Positions 53,477 to 61,120 of a stretch of 64,000 nt of DNA are shown here, piece by piece; the stretch's first letter is position 1, and every line of letters starts with the position of its first letter. Source of the stretch: an uncultured Collinsella sp. (GTDB taxonomy: Bacteria > Actinomycetota > Coriobacteriia > Coriobacteriales > Coriobacteriaceae); the NCBI GenBank assembly GCA_900544115.1, contig UQTW01000009.1, positions 1-64,000 of the forward strand. Direction: 5' to 3'. The notes beneath the pieces were generated by a model that ran no database searches, was not told where the DNA came from, and saw only the letters and a list, made by a program, of their open reading frames with translations. A program made the translations under genes and the position numbers.

Positions 53477-53647
53477 GACGGATGGAACCTTTCGTGTCTT
53501 TCGGCAGCATTGTAAAAGTCCTAGCGGTCAACTAGGGTATTGTAGTTGTCCCGGGCGCGGTGCCAATAGTTGCCCATGGTAAACTATCATCTCGCCACAA
53601 CTCAGTAACCCCGAGCCGCGCGACGCGGCCCGTCCAAGGAGCAGCCT

Positions 53648-54616
53648 ATGAACGTTTCGCAAGCACTTGAATACGAGCGCCAGCCGTTTATTCCCATGTT
53701 TATCTATGGCGATCACGGCGCCATGGAGTCCGAACGCCAGAAGGGCGAAGAGGCCCTCAAGGTGCTCGAGACCGAGTATTTTACTGCCGAGGACGACCCC
53801 GGCTTCGACTTTGCCACCGTGCGCGACCTGGCCGACCGCAACCGCGACCTTTGCGACCAGATTGGGGAGGCACGCCTGCGCAATGTGACGCCCGCGACGC
53901 TCTCGCGCGGCCTGTCCGACGCCGACACCTGCGCCGCCATCGGCAAAATGCAAAAGCGCACCGCCGCGTCCGTTATGCGCGAGATCCGCGGTGACCGCGA
54001 CGCGCTCGGCGTGGCCTACGCCCGCAAGCCCATCCAGGGCACCGTGCTCGGTGTCGACATCGAGACCACCGGCCGTGCACCCGAACGCGGTTATATCATC
54101 AACGTCGGCTGGGAGATCATGGAACTCACCAGCGACGCCATCCCGCACGACGCCGAGGCGCACTACTGTGGCCTGCCCGACATCTACCGCGGCGAGGATG
54201 TACCGCTGTCGAATATCCACCACATTACTTGGGACGACATCGACGGCAAAACGCCCTTCCGCGAGAACAAGGAGCTGCAAAAGCAGCTGCTCAAGCTTAT
54301 GAAGAAGTACCCGTACATGGCGCATAACGCCGCCTTTGAGGACAGCTGGTTCAAGATTCACCTGGACGGTTACGCCGAGGCACGCCGCGCGGGTAAGATC
54401 ATCGTCATCGACTCGCGCCAGATCTGCCGCAGCCTGGACGCCGACGTGCGCTCGCTCCCCCGCGAGTCCGCCCCCGCCGCGCTCGAGAACTGGGCACGCC
54501 GCCGTGGAACCCTCGCCGCCGACGCCAACGAGCAGCATCTGGGTCTGGACGACACCGACCTCATGCTCCGCACGGTACAGGCCGAGTTCAACCTCAAGAA
54601 CCTATTCGCGAAATAA
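53648..54616 (+). CDS. DnaQ-like 3'-5' exonuclease domain protein
   Basis: A 322-residue protein. The DEDDh exonuclease domain spans about residues 130-320: GVDIETTG (DxE) near residue 135, MAHNAAFEDSWF (the internal Asp), and HLGLDDTDLM at the end (His...Asp). The first 130 residues are a helical, charged extension (MNVSQALEYERQPFIPMF). It could trim DNA or RNA ends in repair or replication; as a stand-alone protein its role is not specific. CAAGGAG lies before the ATG and a strong terminator follows. Confidence 0.87.
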   Translation: MNVSQALEYERQPFIPMFIYGDHGAMESERQKGEEALKVLETEYFTAEDDPGFDFATVRDLADRNRDLCDQIGEARLRNVTPATLSRGLSDADTCAAIGKMQKRTAASVMREIRGDRDALGVAYARKPIQGTVLGVDIETTGRAPERGYIINVGWEIMELTSDAIPHDAEAHYCGLPDIYRGEDVPLSNIHHITWDDIDGKTPFRENKELQKQLLKLMKKYPYMAHNAAFEDSWFKIHLDGYAEARRAGKIIVIDSRQICRSLDADVRSLPRESAPAALENWARRRGTLAADANEQHLGLDDTDLMLRTVQAEFNLKNLFAK

Positions 54617-54681
54617 CCGATCCATCTGCGGGAGCGCCTGCCAGGCACAGCGCAATCCGTCTGGGCACACCGGCACGCAGT

Positions 54682-54718
54682 AAACTAGGGCGCAGCCTTA
54701 TGGCTGCACCCTAGTTTT
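54682..54718 (+). terminator. Terminator after the exonuclease gene
   Basis: AAACTAGGGYGCAGCC-like arms (AAACTAGGG...CCCTAGTTT, with inner GCAGCC / GGCTGC) are followed by TTTT. Confidence 0.88.
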
Positions 54719-54764
54719 CATCAAAACGAGCAAATACGCGTGCTTCACATAGTCGGCAGGTTGG

Positions 54765-54803
54765 CCCACCTACATTTTTCGAGTTGTTCGGCCAGCTGAA
54801 CCA
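54765..54803. repeat. CCACCTACATTTTTCGA repeat, left copy
   Basis: CCACCTACATTTTTCGA then GTTGTTCGGCCA. It recurs at 56396-56431 in direct orientation and, diverged, at 56589-56613 in inverted orientation, flanking the 402-residue gene. The rest of 54719-55168 holds no gene I can support; it is rather AT-rich in its first half. Confidence 0.7.
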
Positions 54804-55168
54804 CTAGTCAAGGCCCCTTGAACCGCAATCGAGCGCTATAGTCGCCCCAATTTCGCAACCAAGCCCTATAAATCTACCTGAATCAATTCGAATAGGACGT
54901 TGCGATCGCACCATTCGTATAGGATAAGGCCGAATAACTCAAATTATGTTGGTGAGGCATCTGAGCGGTCGGCAAAAACGCTTAGAAGCTACGAATCCGC
55001 AACTAAAGTTCACCAAAATGGGGCAGCCGACAGAAACCTCCCCAGCCGAAGCTGCCCCCCTCAATACGACAGCTCAAAAACCCACCGTTCGCAGAAGATA
55101 AGCCGCGCCCCAATACCGTTGCCCGAAGTTTCGAGCGTATATGGCGTCCGCTATGCCATCATGCGCGT

Positions 55169-56377
55169 ATGGGAATCGTTCTGTCACATACCACGGCACG
55201 CGCTGTATACCAAACAGTCAACTCGCTCGCAAGCCACGCGACCGATCCCATACCTATGGAAAAGATCAAGCTGTCTGCGCCGACCACGTCCAACCTGGAA
55301 GCGGCGCGAGCATGGCTCAACAGAAAGAATGTCGATTCTGAAAGCATCCATGTGCTGACGTTTTCCAATAATGCCAAAAGGCACCGCAAGGGCTGCATCT
55401 GCCACTGCACGCGCTATACGTTTGATGCAGAAAGCTACCTAGAACTCGAGCCGAACGTCCACATCGTCGATATCAAGCTGTGCGCGTTAGAAGCAGCAGC
55501 CGACCTCAACCTTTCGGAGCTCGTTGAGTATTACTTTGAAATCTGCGGCTCCTACGCGCTTGGAACGTCCGACGAAACTCAATATCGCGAGCGCCCAGCC
55601 CTAACCAGCGTTGAAGAGCTCAGAGCCTTCTTTTCAGAGGCATCGGGGTATCGTGGATCTAATAAAGCACTTAAGGCACTTTCTTATGTACGCGAAGGCT
55701 GTCGCTCCCCACTCGAAACGGCGTTTGTCATGATGCTGACAATGCCCAAGTCAATGGGTGGCTTAGCCATACGCGCTATCAAAACGGACTATCCGATCCC
55801 AGTCCCCAAAAGATACGCCGCCCTAACGCGACGGACGGTTTTCTACCTCGACGCGCTGCTCGAAAATTCGATGACCGATATCGAATACAACGGCTTTTAC
55901 CACGACGAGCCCGAACAGCAATCAATTGACGAGGAACGCCGAAACACGCTGCGAAACATGGGATATGCCGTTATCACAGTTAGTCGTCATTCGTTTTTCA
56001 AGCAGTCCGCTTTTAGACGGGTCATGGAAGCGATTCGCATTCGCGAGAAGATATGGCCCGGTCGACTCCCGGATAACTTCGCCATCCTGCAAGAAACTCT
56101 TCGTCAATTTGTCTTGCGGCGCTACTTCGAATACGGCCGCCGCGTCCTGGAGACACTCAAAGAAGAAGAGGCCGCCAAGCGCGAAATTGCAAGCCAATAT
56201 CCGCAAGCTGATGACCCGAGCATCAACGATGTGCCAGAACCCGACGACATGCAACACGTCGGGGCCCTTGCTGAGGAAATCAATGGGCCTTGGGAAAGCG
56301 ACATTTTCGCAAAAATCGATGAAAACCGCACGGAAGACGACACGATTATTGATCTAATTGAGAATTCGCTCTTCTAA
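55169..56377 (+). CDS. PD-(D/E)XK nuclease-like protein, paralogue B
   Basis: A 402-residue protein sharing its layout with 45700-46749: SPLETAFVMMLTMPKSMGGLAI, then YLDALLENSMTDIEYNGFYHDEP, then DEERRNTLRNMGYAVITVSRHSFF and a FRRVMEAIRIRE helix. Compared with paralogue A, the ExQxK Lys is replaced (IEYNG), as in DUF559-type proteins. The C-terminal tail is acidic and longer (ADDPSINDVPEPDDMQ). Base composition is lower than the neighbours. No ribosome binding site is obvious. Function unknown; a defence or toxin-antitoxin role is only a possibility. Confidence 0.7.
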   Translation: MGIVLSHTTARAVYQTVNSLASHATDPIPMEKIKLSAPTTSNLEAARAWLNRKNVDSESIHVLTFSNNAKRHRKGCICHCTRYTFDAESYLELEPNVHIVDIKLCALEAAADLNLSELVEYYFEICGSYALGTSDETQYRERPALTSVEELRAFFSEASGYRGSNKALKALSYVREGCRSPLETAFVMMLTMPKSMGGLAIRAIKTDYPIPVPKRYAALTRRTVFYLDALLENSMTDIEYNGFYHDEPEQQSIDEERRNTLRNMGYAVITVSRHSFFKQSAFRRVMEAIRIREKIWPGRLPDNFAILQETLRQFVLRRYFEYGRRVLETLKEEEAAKREIASQYPQADDPSINDVPEPDDMQHVGALAEEINGPWESDIFAKIDENRTEDDTIIDLIENSLF

Positions 56378-56395
56378 ATGCGATCTCTGCGGATG

Positions 56396-56431
56396 TCCAC
56401 CTACATTTTTCGACTTATTCGGCCACCGATG
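56396..56431. repeat. CCACCTACATTTTTCGA repeat, right copy
   Basis: Direct repeat of 54765-54803 (CCACCTACATTTTTCGA then CTTATTCGGCCA), beginning 18 bases after the nuclease-like gene stop. An inverted, diverged copy is at 56589-56613 (GGCCGAACAT...ATGTTGG). No gene is supported in 56378-56697. Confidence 0.7.
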
Positions 56432-56697
56432 TGCCAGATTGGCTGCAGCAATGCTCAATATAACTTTAGATAAAACTGATTCTGCAGGAACTCCCGTAGA
56501 GGAAGAACTGATTCTCGCGGTATTTAACACGATAAAGTACAAATATGAACAGTTCTAATGCTTCTCAAGGTGGCTTTCTTAGCATGCTGGCCGAACATCT
56601 CGAAATATGTTGGCGAGCATTGCGTCGATGTCTCCCAACCCGCAGAAAATCGCCGAGGCGGCAAGCAGTCATCGAAATTATCGCAAATTGTATTGAC

Positions 56698-56752
56698 ATA
56701 TGAACATGCGCTCATATAATCGGAAGTAAGTTATATGAGCGCATGTTCATAT
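56698..56752 (+). promoter_or_regulatory. Double ArsR/SmtB-type operator with promoter
   Basis: A perfect 22-bp inverted repeat: arm 56698-56719 reads ATATGAACATGCGCTCATAT plus AA, and its exact reverse complement is 56731-56752. Each arm is itself an ATATGA-N8-TCATAT dyad, the type bound by ArsR/SmtB repressors. A TTGACA (56694-56699) and TATAAT (56715-56720) overlap the first arm, so a bound repressor would block RNA polymerase. Confidence 0.85.
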
Positions 56753-56766
56753 GAAAGGATATTGCA

Positions 56767-57132
56767 ATGAGCAGCCACGCTGATGAAACAAAGACTGGCA
56801 TCGAGGCCACCGAGCCGATCGTCCCCACCACCTGCTCGCCCGAGGACCTTCCCGACGAGGAGCTTCTCTACGACCTTGCCGACCTGTTCAAGGTCTTCAG
56901 CGACACCACGCGCATCAAGATTCTCTATGCCCTCATGGGTCGCGAGCTCTGCGTGGCTGACATCGCCGAAGCGACCGCGACCTCGCAGTCTGCGGTGTCG
57001 CACCAGCTGCGCACGCTTAAGCAGTCGCACCTGGTCAAGTTCCGCCGCGACGGCCGCAACATTCTCTACTCGCTTGCCGACGATCACGTCTACACCATGC
57101 TTAACCAGGGCATGAGCCATATCTGCGAATAG
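56767..57132 (+). CDS. ArsR/SmtB family metalloregulator
   Basis: A 121-residue winged-helix repressor: LADLFKVFSDTTRIKILYALMGRELCVADIAEATATSQSAVSHQLRTLKQSHLVKFRRDGRNILYSL. A Cys in ELCVADI (alpha3-type site), a Cys in the N-terminal arm (TTCSPEDL), and His residues near the C-terminus (DDHVYTMLNQGMSHICE) could form CadC/SmtB-like alpha3N and alpha5 metal sites. It heads a metal efflux locus and has its operator directly upstream, so autoregulation is expected. Likely inducer Zn, Cd or Pb. Confidence 0.92.
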   Translation: MSSHADETKTGIEATEPIVPTTCSPEDLPDEELLYDLADLFKVFSDTTRIKILYALMGRELCVADIAEATATSQSAVSHQLRTLKQSHLVKFRRDGRNILYSLADDHVYTMLNQGMSHICE

Positions 57133-57195
57133 CAATCAACCACGGTATCAGCGCGGCCGGCACCCAGACCGCTAACACAGGGAAAGGAACCCACC

Positions 57196-57414
57196 ATGAA
57201 AAAGCAGTTCAAGCTCGACGAGATCGATTGCGCCAACTGCGCGCGTGAACTTCAGGACGAGCTGGCTAAGCTCGATGGCGTCAAGTCCGTTTCGGTCAAC
57301 TTTATGACCCAGAAGCTGACGCTCGAGGCTGACGACGCCGAGTTCGACGAGGTCCTGGACCGCGTCGTTGAGTTCACCGCCGACGCCGAGCCGGACTGCG
57401 AAATCATTCTCTAA
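57196..57414 (+). CDS. Heavy-metal-associated (HMA) domain protein
   Basis: A 72-residue ferredoxin-like metallochaperone fold. The metal site is IDCANCARELQDEL near residue 10 (CxxC), followed by VKSVSVNFMTQKLTLEADD. The acidic tail (DAEPDCEIIL) ends with another Cys, a trait of Zn/Cd-type domains. The adjacent P-type ATPase lacks this domain at its N-terminus, so this gene probably supplies it as a separate protein. AAAGGA precedes the ATG. Confidence 0.9.
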   Translation: MKKQFKLDEIDCANCARELQDELAKLDGVKSVSVNFMTQKLTLEADDAEFDEVLDRVVEFTADAEPDCEIIL

Positions 57415-57435
57415 CCCGCGCATACGTTGACCTGT

Positions 57436-57490
57436 AAGGCCGCGCTTGCCGCGGCCTTTGCTCGCGAAATTATATGAGCAAGTGTTCATA
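57436..57490 (+). promoter_or_regulatory. Hairpin and third operator before the ATPase gene
   Basis: AAGGCCGCG / CGCGGCCTT (57436-57458) forms a hairpin that may partly terminate the arsR-HMA transcript. It is followed at 57470-57490 by TTATATGAGCAAGTGTTCATA, which matches an arm of the upstream operator at 18 of 21 positions. The ATPase is thus probably controlled by the same repressor. Confidence 0.75.
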
Positions 57491-57513
57491 CACTCGAATG
57501 GGAGGTTTGAATC

Positions 57514-59466
57514 ATGGCAGCCGCCGATCCCAAAAAGAAAAAGAAGAAGCGCAAGAAGAAAGAGTCCCTTGAGCACAAGCGCAACCGCATCCTGGTAGCA
57601 CTGGGCATTTTTGCCGTTGTTTATGCCCTCGACGAGCTCGGCGCCCTCACTATCGCATTTGGGGAGCCTGGCAACATCTACGCCAGCTTCGCGCTGTTCC
57701 TCGTGCCGTTTTTGATTGCCGGATACGACGTACTGCAAAAGGCATTCAATAACATCCGCCGCGGCAAGGCCTTCGACGAGAGTTTCCTTATGGCAGTCGC
57801 GACCATCGGCGCATTTGCCATGGTGCTCTTCCCCGACACCGACCCGCACATGGCCGAAGGCGCCGCTGTCATGCTGTTCTACCAGGTCGGCGAGTTGTTC
57901 CAGGCATACGCCGTGGGCAAGAGCCGCAAGTCGATCAGTGCCATGATGGACATCGCGCCCGACTACGCTAACGTCGAGCAAGCCGACGGCACACTCGAAC
58001 AGGTCTTTCCCGATGACATCGCCGTCGGCACCGTGATCGTGGTCAAGCCCGGCGAGCGCGTGCCTATCGACGGCGTCATCGTCGAGGGCGAAACCCAGCT
58101 CGACACCGCCGCACTCACGGGCGAGTCGGTCCCCCGCCCGGCCAAGACCGGCGACGATATCATCAGCGGTTGCATCAACATGACGGGCCTCATCCACGTG
58201 CGCACCACCAAGCCCTTTGGCGAGTCAACCGTCGCGCGTGTTCTGGAGCTCGTGGAGAATGCCAGCGAAAAGAAGGCGCGCACCGAGAACTTCATCACGC
58301 GCTTTGCCCGCGTCTACACCCCCGCCGTCACTGGCGCTGCCGCGGTGCTCGCGCTTGGCGGCGGCCTGGTGACTGGCGCTTGGTCCGATTGGATCCTGCG
58401 CGGCCTGACCTTCCTGGTCGTCAGCTGCCCGTGCGCCCTCGTGATCAGCGTACCGTTGAGTTTCTTTGGCGGCATCGGCGGCGCGTCCAAGCTGGGCGTT
58501 CTCATCAAGGGCTCCAACTACCTCGAGACGCTCGCCGACGTGGACACCATCGTCTTCGACAAAACGGGCACCCTCACCAACGGCACGTTCTCGGTCGTCG
58601 CGGTGCACCCCGAGGCTGGCTATACCGAGCAGTCGCTGCTCGAAGTCGCAGCCCTTGCTGAATCGTTCTCCGATCACCCCATCGCGCAGTCCGTGCGCGA
58701 CGCCTACCAGGGCGAGGTCGACCCCAAGCGCGTGAGAGACTCCGCCAACGACGCGGGCCACGGCGTGACGGCAACCATCGACGGCAAGCACGTCGTCGTT
58801 GGCAACGCCAAGATGCTCGCCACGGCCGGCGTTGAAGCACCGGACTGCGAGGTTGTCGGCACGATCCTCCACGTGCTCGTTGACGGCGTGTACGCCGGCC
58901 ACATCGTGATTGCAGACACCGTTAAGGCCGATGCGGAGCAAACGATTCGCGACCTGCATGCCGCCGGTATCAACCGAACCGTCATGCTCACGGGCGACCG
59001 CGAGGAGGTTGCAGCGTCTGTGGCCAAGCAACTCGGTCTCGACGAGTTCCACGCGCAGCTCCTGCCGGGCGACAAGGTCGAGCGCGTTGAGGCGTTGCTC
59101 GCGGCCGAGTCGGGTAAAGGTAAGCTCGCCTTTGTGGGCGACGGCATCAACGATGCACCCGTGCTCACCCGTGCCGATGTGGGCATTGCCATGGGCGCCA
59201 TGGGGTCCGACGCCGCGATTGAGGCCGCCGACGTGGTGCTCATGGACGACAAGCCGTCCAACATTTCCCGTGCCATCCGAGTGGCGCGCAAGACCATGGC
59301 GATTGTCTGGCAGAACATCATCTTTGCACTGGGGATTAAGCTGTTGATTCTGGTGCTCGCGGCGCTCGGCATCGCCAATATGTGGCTTGCCGTCTTTGGC
59401 GACGTGGGCGTGGCAATCATCGCCATCCTGAACGCCATGCGCGCGATGGGTGTCAAGAACCTGTAG
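57514..59466 (+). CDS. P1B-type heavy-metal-exporting ATPase (Zn/Cd/Pb type)
   Basis: A 650-residue membrane pump. Motifs in order: TGESVPRPAKTGDDI (actuator), the CPC metal site SCPCALVIS near residue 304, phosphorylation site DKTGTLTNG near 348, SDHPIAQSV (HP motif of P1B pumps), GDREEVAASVAKQLG, and GDGINDAPVL near 542. The final helix has the DVGVAIIAILNAMR segment typical of ZntA/CadA-type pumps. The N-terminus is a Lys-rich tract (DPKKKKKKRKKKES) and lacks a CxxC domain, which is encoded by the preceding gene instead. Regulated with arsR by the shared operator. Confidence 0.94.
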   Translation: MAAADPKKKKKKRKKKESLEHKRNRILVALGIFAVVYALDELGALTIAFGEPGNIYASFALFLVPFLIAGYDVLQKAFNNIRRGKAFDESFLMAVATIGAFAMVLFPDTDPHMAEGAAVMLFYQVGELFQAYAVGKSRKSISAMMDIAPDYANVEQADGTLEQVFPDDIAVGTVIVVKPGERVPIDGVIVEGETQLDTAALTGESVPRPAKTGDDIISGCINMTGLIHVRTTKPFGESTVARVLELVENASEKKARTENFITRFARVYTPAVTGAAAVLALGGGLVTGAWSDWILRGLTFLVVSCPCALVISVPLSFFGGIGGASKLGVLIKGSNYLETLADVDTIVFDKTGTLTNGTFSVVAVHPEAGYTEQSLLEVAALAESFSDHPIAQSVRDAYQGEVDPKRVRDSANDAGHGVTATIDGKHVVVGNAKMLATAGVEAPDCEVVGTILHVLVDGVYAGHIVIADTVKADAEQTIRDLHAAGINRTVMLTGDREEVAASVAKQLGLDEFHAQLLPGDKVERVEALLAAESGKGKLAFVGDGINDAPVLTRADVGIAMGAMGSDAAIEAADVVLMDDKPSNISRAIRVARKTMAIVWQNIIFALGIKLLILVLAALGIANMWLAVFGDVGVAIIAILNAMRAMGVKNL

Positions 59467-59482
59467 CGCTCGTGGTCCCTCC

Positions 59483-59609
59483 GGCCGGGGCCGGGCTTGG
59501 TTTTGAAAACGTCCTCGCGCATGAGGCCCGTCTTTCCTGCTCCTGCGGAGCAACGGAAAGGCGGGCCTCGCGCTGCGGAGTGTTTTCAAAACCAAGCCCG
59601 GCCCCGGCC
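59483..59609. repeat. 127-base nested palindrome after the ATPase gene
   Basis: The outer arms 59483-59510 and 59582-59609 are perfect 28-bp reverse complements (GGCCGGGGCCGGGCTTGG...). Inside is a second, imperfect pair (GAGGCCCGTCTTTCC / GGAAAGGCGGGCCTC), so nearly the whole element folds into one hairpin. The 59467-59745 spacer has no other feature I can name. Confidence 0.85.
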
Positions 59610-59745
59610 TGCATTGACACAGCTGGCGGTTCTTGGGCATCGCTTGCTGGCGGGGTTCCTTTGCTGAAATGGACTTGGCCGAAAGGGCCGCTGGTCCCGG
59701 TCGCTGGTTCGCGCTTTGCGTGAACTCCGCGCTACTGTGGGTCAG

Positions 59746-60135
59746 TTAGGCTTCTGTTTTTGGACCCGCTACATCTTCCCGCCTCAGCATCGACCTTAGC
59801 TTCTCGAAACTCTCCTCGCTCAGGCAGTGCTCCATGTGACAGCCCTCTTGCGAGGCAACCTCGGGCGTTACGCCTGCGTCCTCTAGCAGACCTACAAAAA
59901 AGCAGTGGCGCTCCCACATTTGACGGGCAACCTCAAGACCGCGTTCCGTCAGATGCACGTCGCGCTTGCCCATTTCGACATAGCCGTTGCTTTCCAACGT
60001 CGCCATGGCCTTGGAAACGCTCGCCTTGGTTACGCCGAGGTACTCCGCAACGTCGATCGAGCGCACGATGCCCTGACGTTCCGATAGAACGTAGATCGAT
60101 TCGAGATAGTCTTCTCCGGATTCACGCAGGGCCAT
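59746..60135 (-). CDS. DtxR/MntR family metal-dependent regulator
   Basis: A 129-residue winged-helix regulator: MALRESGEDYLESIYVLSERQGIVRSIDVAEYLGVTKASVSKAMATLESNGYVEM, then LTERGLEVARQMWERHCFFVGLLEDAGV and EEGCHMEHCLSEE-like metal-site residues (GCHMEHCLSEESF). It is the short form without an SH3 domain, as in MntR. It likely senses Mn or Fe and represses uptake genes; none is adjacent except the efflux locus on the other strand. AAAGGCGG precedes the ATG. Confidence 0.9.
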   Translation of the reverse strand: MALRESGEDYLESIYVLSERQGIVRSIDVAEYLGVTKASVSKAMATLESNGYVEMGKRDVHLTERGLEVARQMWERHCFFVGLLEDAGVTPEVASQEGCHMEHCLSEESFEKLRSMLRREDVAGPKTEA

Positions 60136-60287
60136 GGGCCGCCTTTCGCGATGGCTTCTAGTTAGCCTTTGGATACTTTCCTTGGCTTACTTTACCGCAA
60201 AAGTTGACCATGTCTTACTGCATTGACCAAAAAGTTAGCCGCGTTTCACAAAACGTGCGAGATGAAAACAAAATGGGAACGCCCCGC

Positions 60288-60337
60288 AAGGAGTGTCCCC
60301 AGCTGCCGGCAGATAAGGAGCGTCCCCAAGTGCCGGG
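60288..60337. repeat. GTCCCC-TGCCGG tandem repeat, copy 3
   Basis: AAGGAGTGTCCCCAGCTGCCGG then AAGGAGCGTCCCCAAGTGCCGG. Very close to 6680-6729. It lies just past the HAD phosphatase stop. Confidence 0.8.
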
Positions 60338-60343
60338 TCGCAG

Positions 60344-61114
60344 CTACACGAGGCCAAAGTGCTTCGCGGCGTTGTAGATGCCGTCGTCATCCACGGCGGT
60401 CGTTACGTAGGTCGCCGCGGCCTTCACGGTATCCTGCGCGTTGCCCATGGCCACGCTCGTGCCCACGGCGGCAAACATCGACAGGTCGTTCTCGCCGTCG
60501 CCAAAGGCAATCGCCTCGCTCGCGTCGATACCAAGCCGCTCGAGCGTCGCCGCCACGCCCAGGTCCTTGCCGCCGTTAGCGGGAATAATGTCGCAGAACA
60601 GGTCGCACCAGCGTGTAGTGAGCGAATGCGACACCGCATCAGTCACGATATGCTCGTCGGCCGGGTCCACAAAGGCGCAGAACTGGTAGACTGGCGCGTC
60701 AAAGGCGTGCTCAAACGGCTTCTCGTGGTAGACAATCCCCGCGTTGCTCCCGGCCGTCACCACGCGCTCGGACAGGCGGTTCACAAACGAGTTCTCGCCC
60801 TGCATGCACAGCGAGTCGTAGCGCCCCTCGGCCACCTGGTCCACGATCACCGCGACGTCGTCCGGATCGATCGGGCAGCTGCGGTAAACCCCCTCGGCAT
60901 CAAAGCAGTGCTGGCCCGAAAGCGTAATGTACGCATCCCAACCAAGATCGAACAGCCAATCGGGCATCTGATAGGTCGGGCGACCCGTGGCGATCACGCA
61001 CGCAATCCCCTGCTCATGAAAGCTGTCGAGCACCTGCTGCGCCGACGCCGGAATCCGATGGGTCTTAAAGCTCAGCAACGTGCCGTCGATATCGAAAAAC
61101 GCGGCCTTGATCAT
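60344..61114 (-). CDS. Cof-type HAD-superfamily phosphatase
   Basis: A 256-residue HAD-IIB hydrolase: FFDIDGTLLSF (motif I, residues 6-16), ACVIATGRP (motif II), GGKDLGVAATLERLG (motif III Lys) and AFGDGENDLSMF (motif IV). Family members dephosphorylate sugar phosphates, FMN or pyridoxal phosphate; the substrate here is unknown. It follows the ABC-F gene by 6 bases on the same strand, so they are co-transcribed. Confidence 0.9.
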   Translation of the reverse strand: MIKAAFFDIDGTLLSFKTHRIPASAQQVLDSFHEQGIACVIATGRPTYQMPDWLFDLGWDAYITLSGQHCFDAEGVYRSCPIDPDDVAVIVDQVAEGRYDSLCMQGENSFVNRLSERVVTAGSNAGIVYHEKPFEHAFDAPVYQFCAFVDPADEHIVTDAVSHSLTTRWCDLFCDIIPANGGKDLGVAATLERLGIDASEAIAFGDGENDLSMFAAVGTSVAMGNAQDTVKAAATYVTTAVDDDGIYNAAKHFGLV

Positions 61115-61120
61115 CCTCGC

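Noticed and set aside
58225..59640. 471-residue minus-strand frame opposite the metal ATPase
   Set aside because: Antisense shadow extending into the nested palindrome; no supporting signal.
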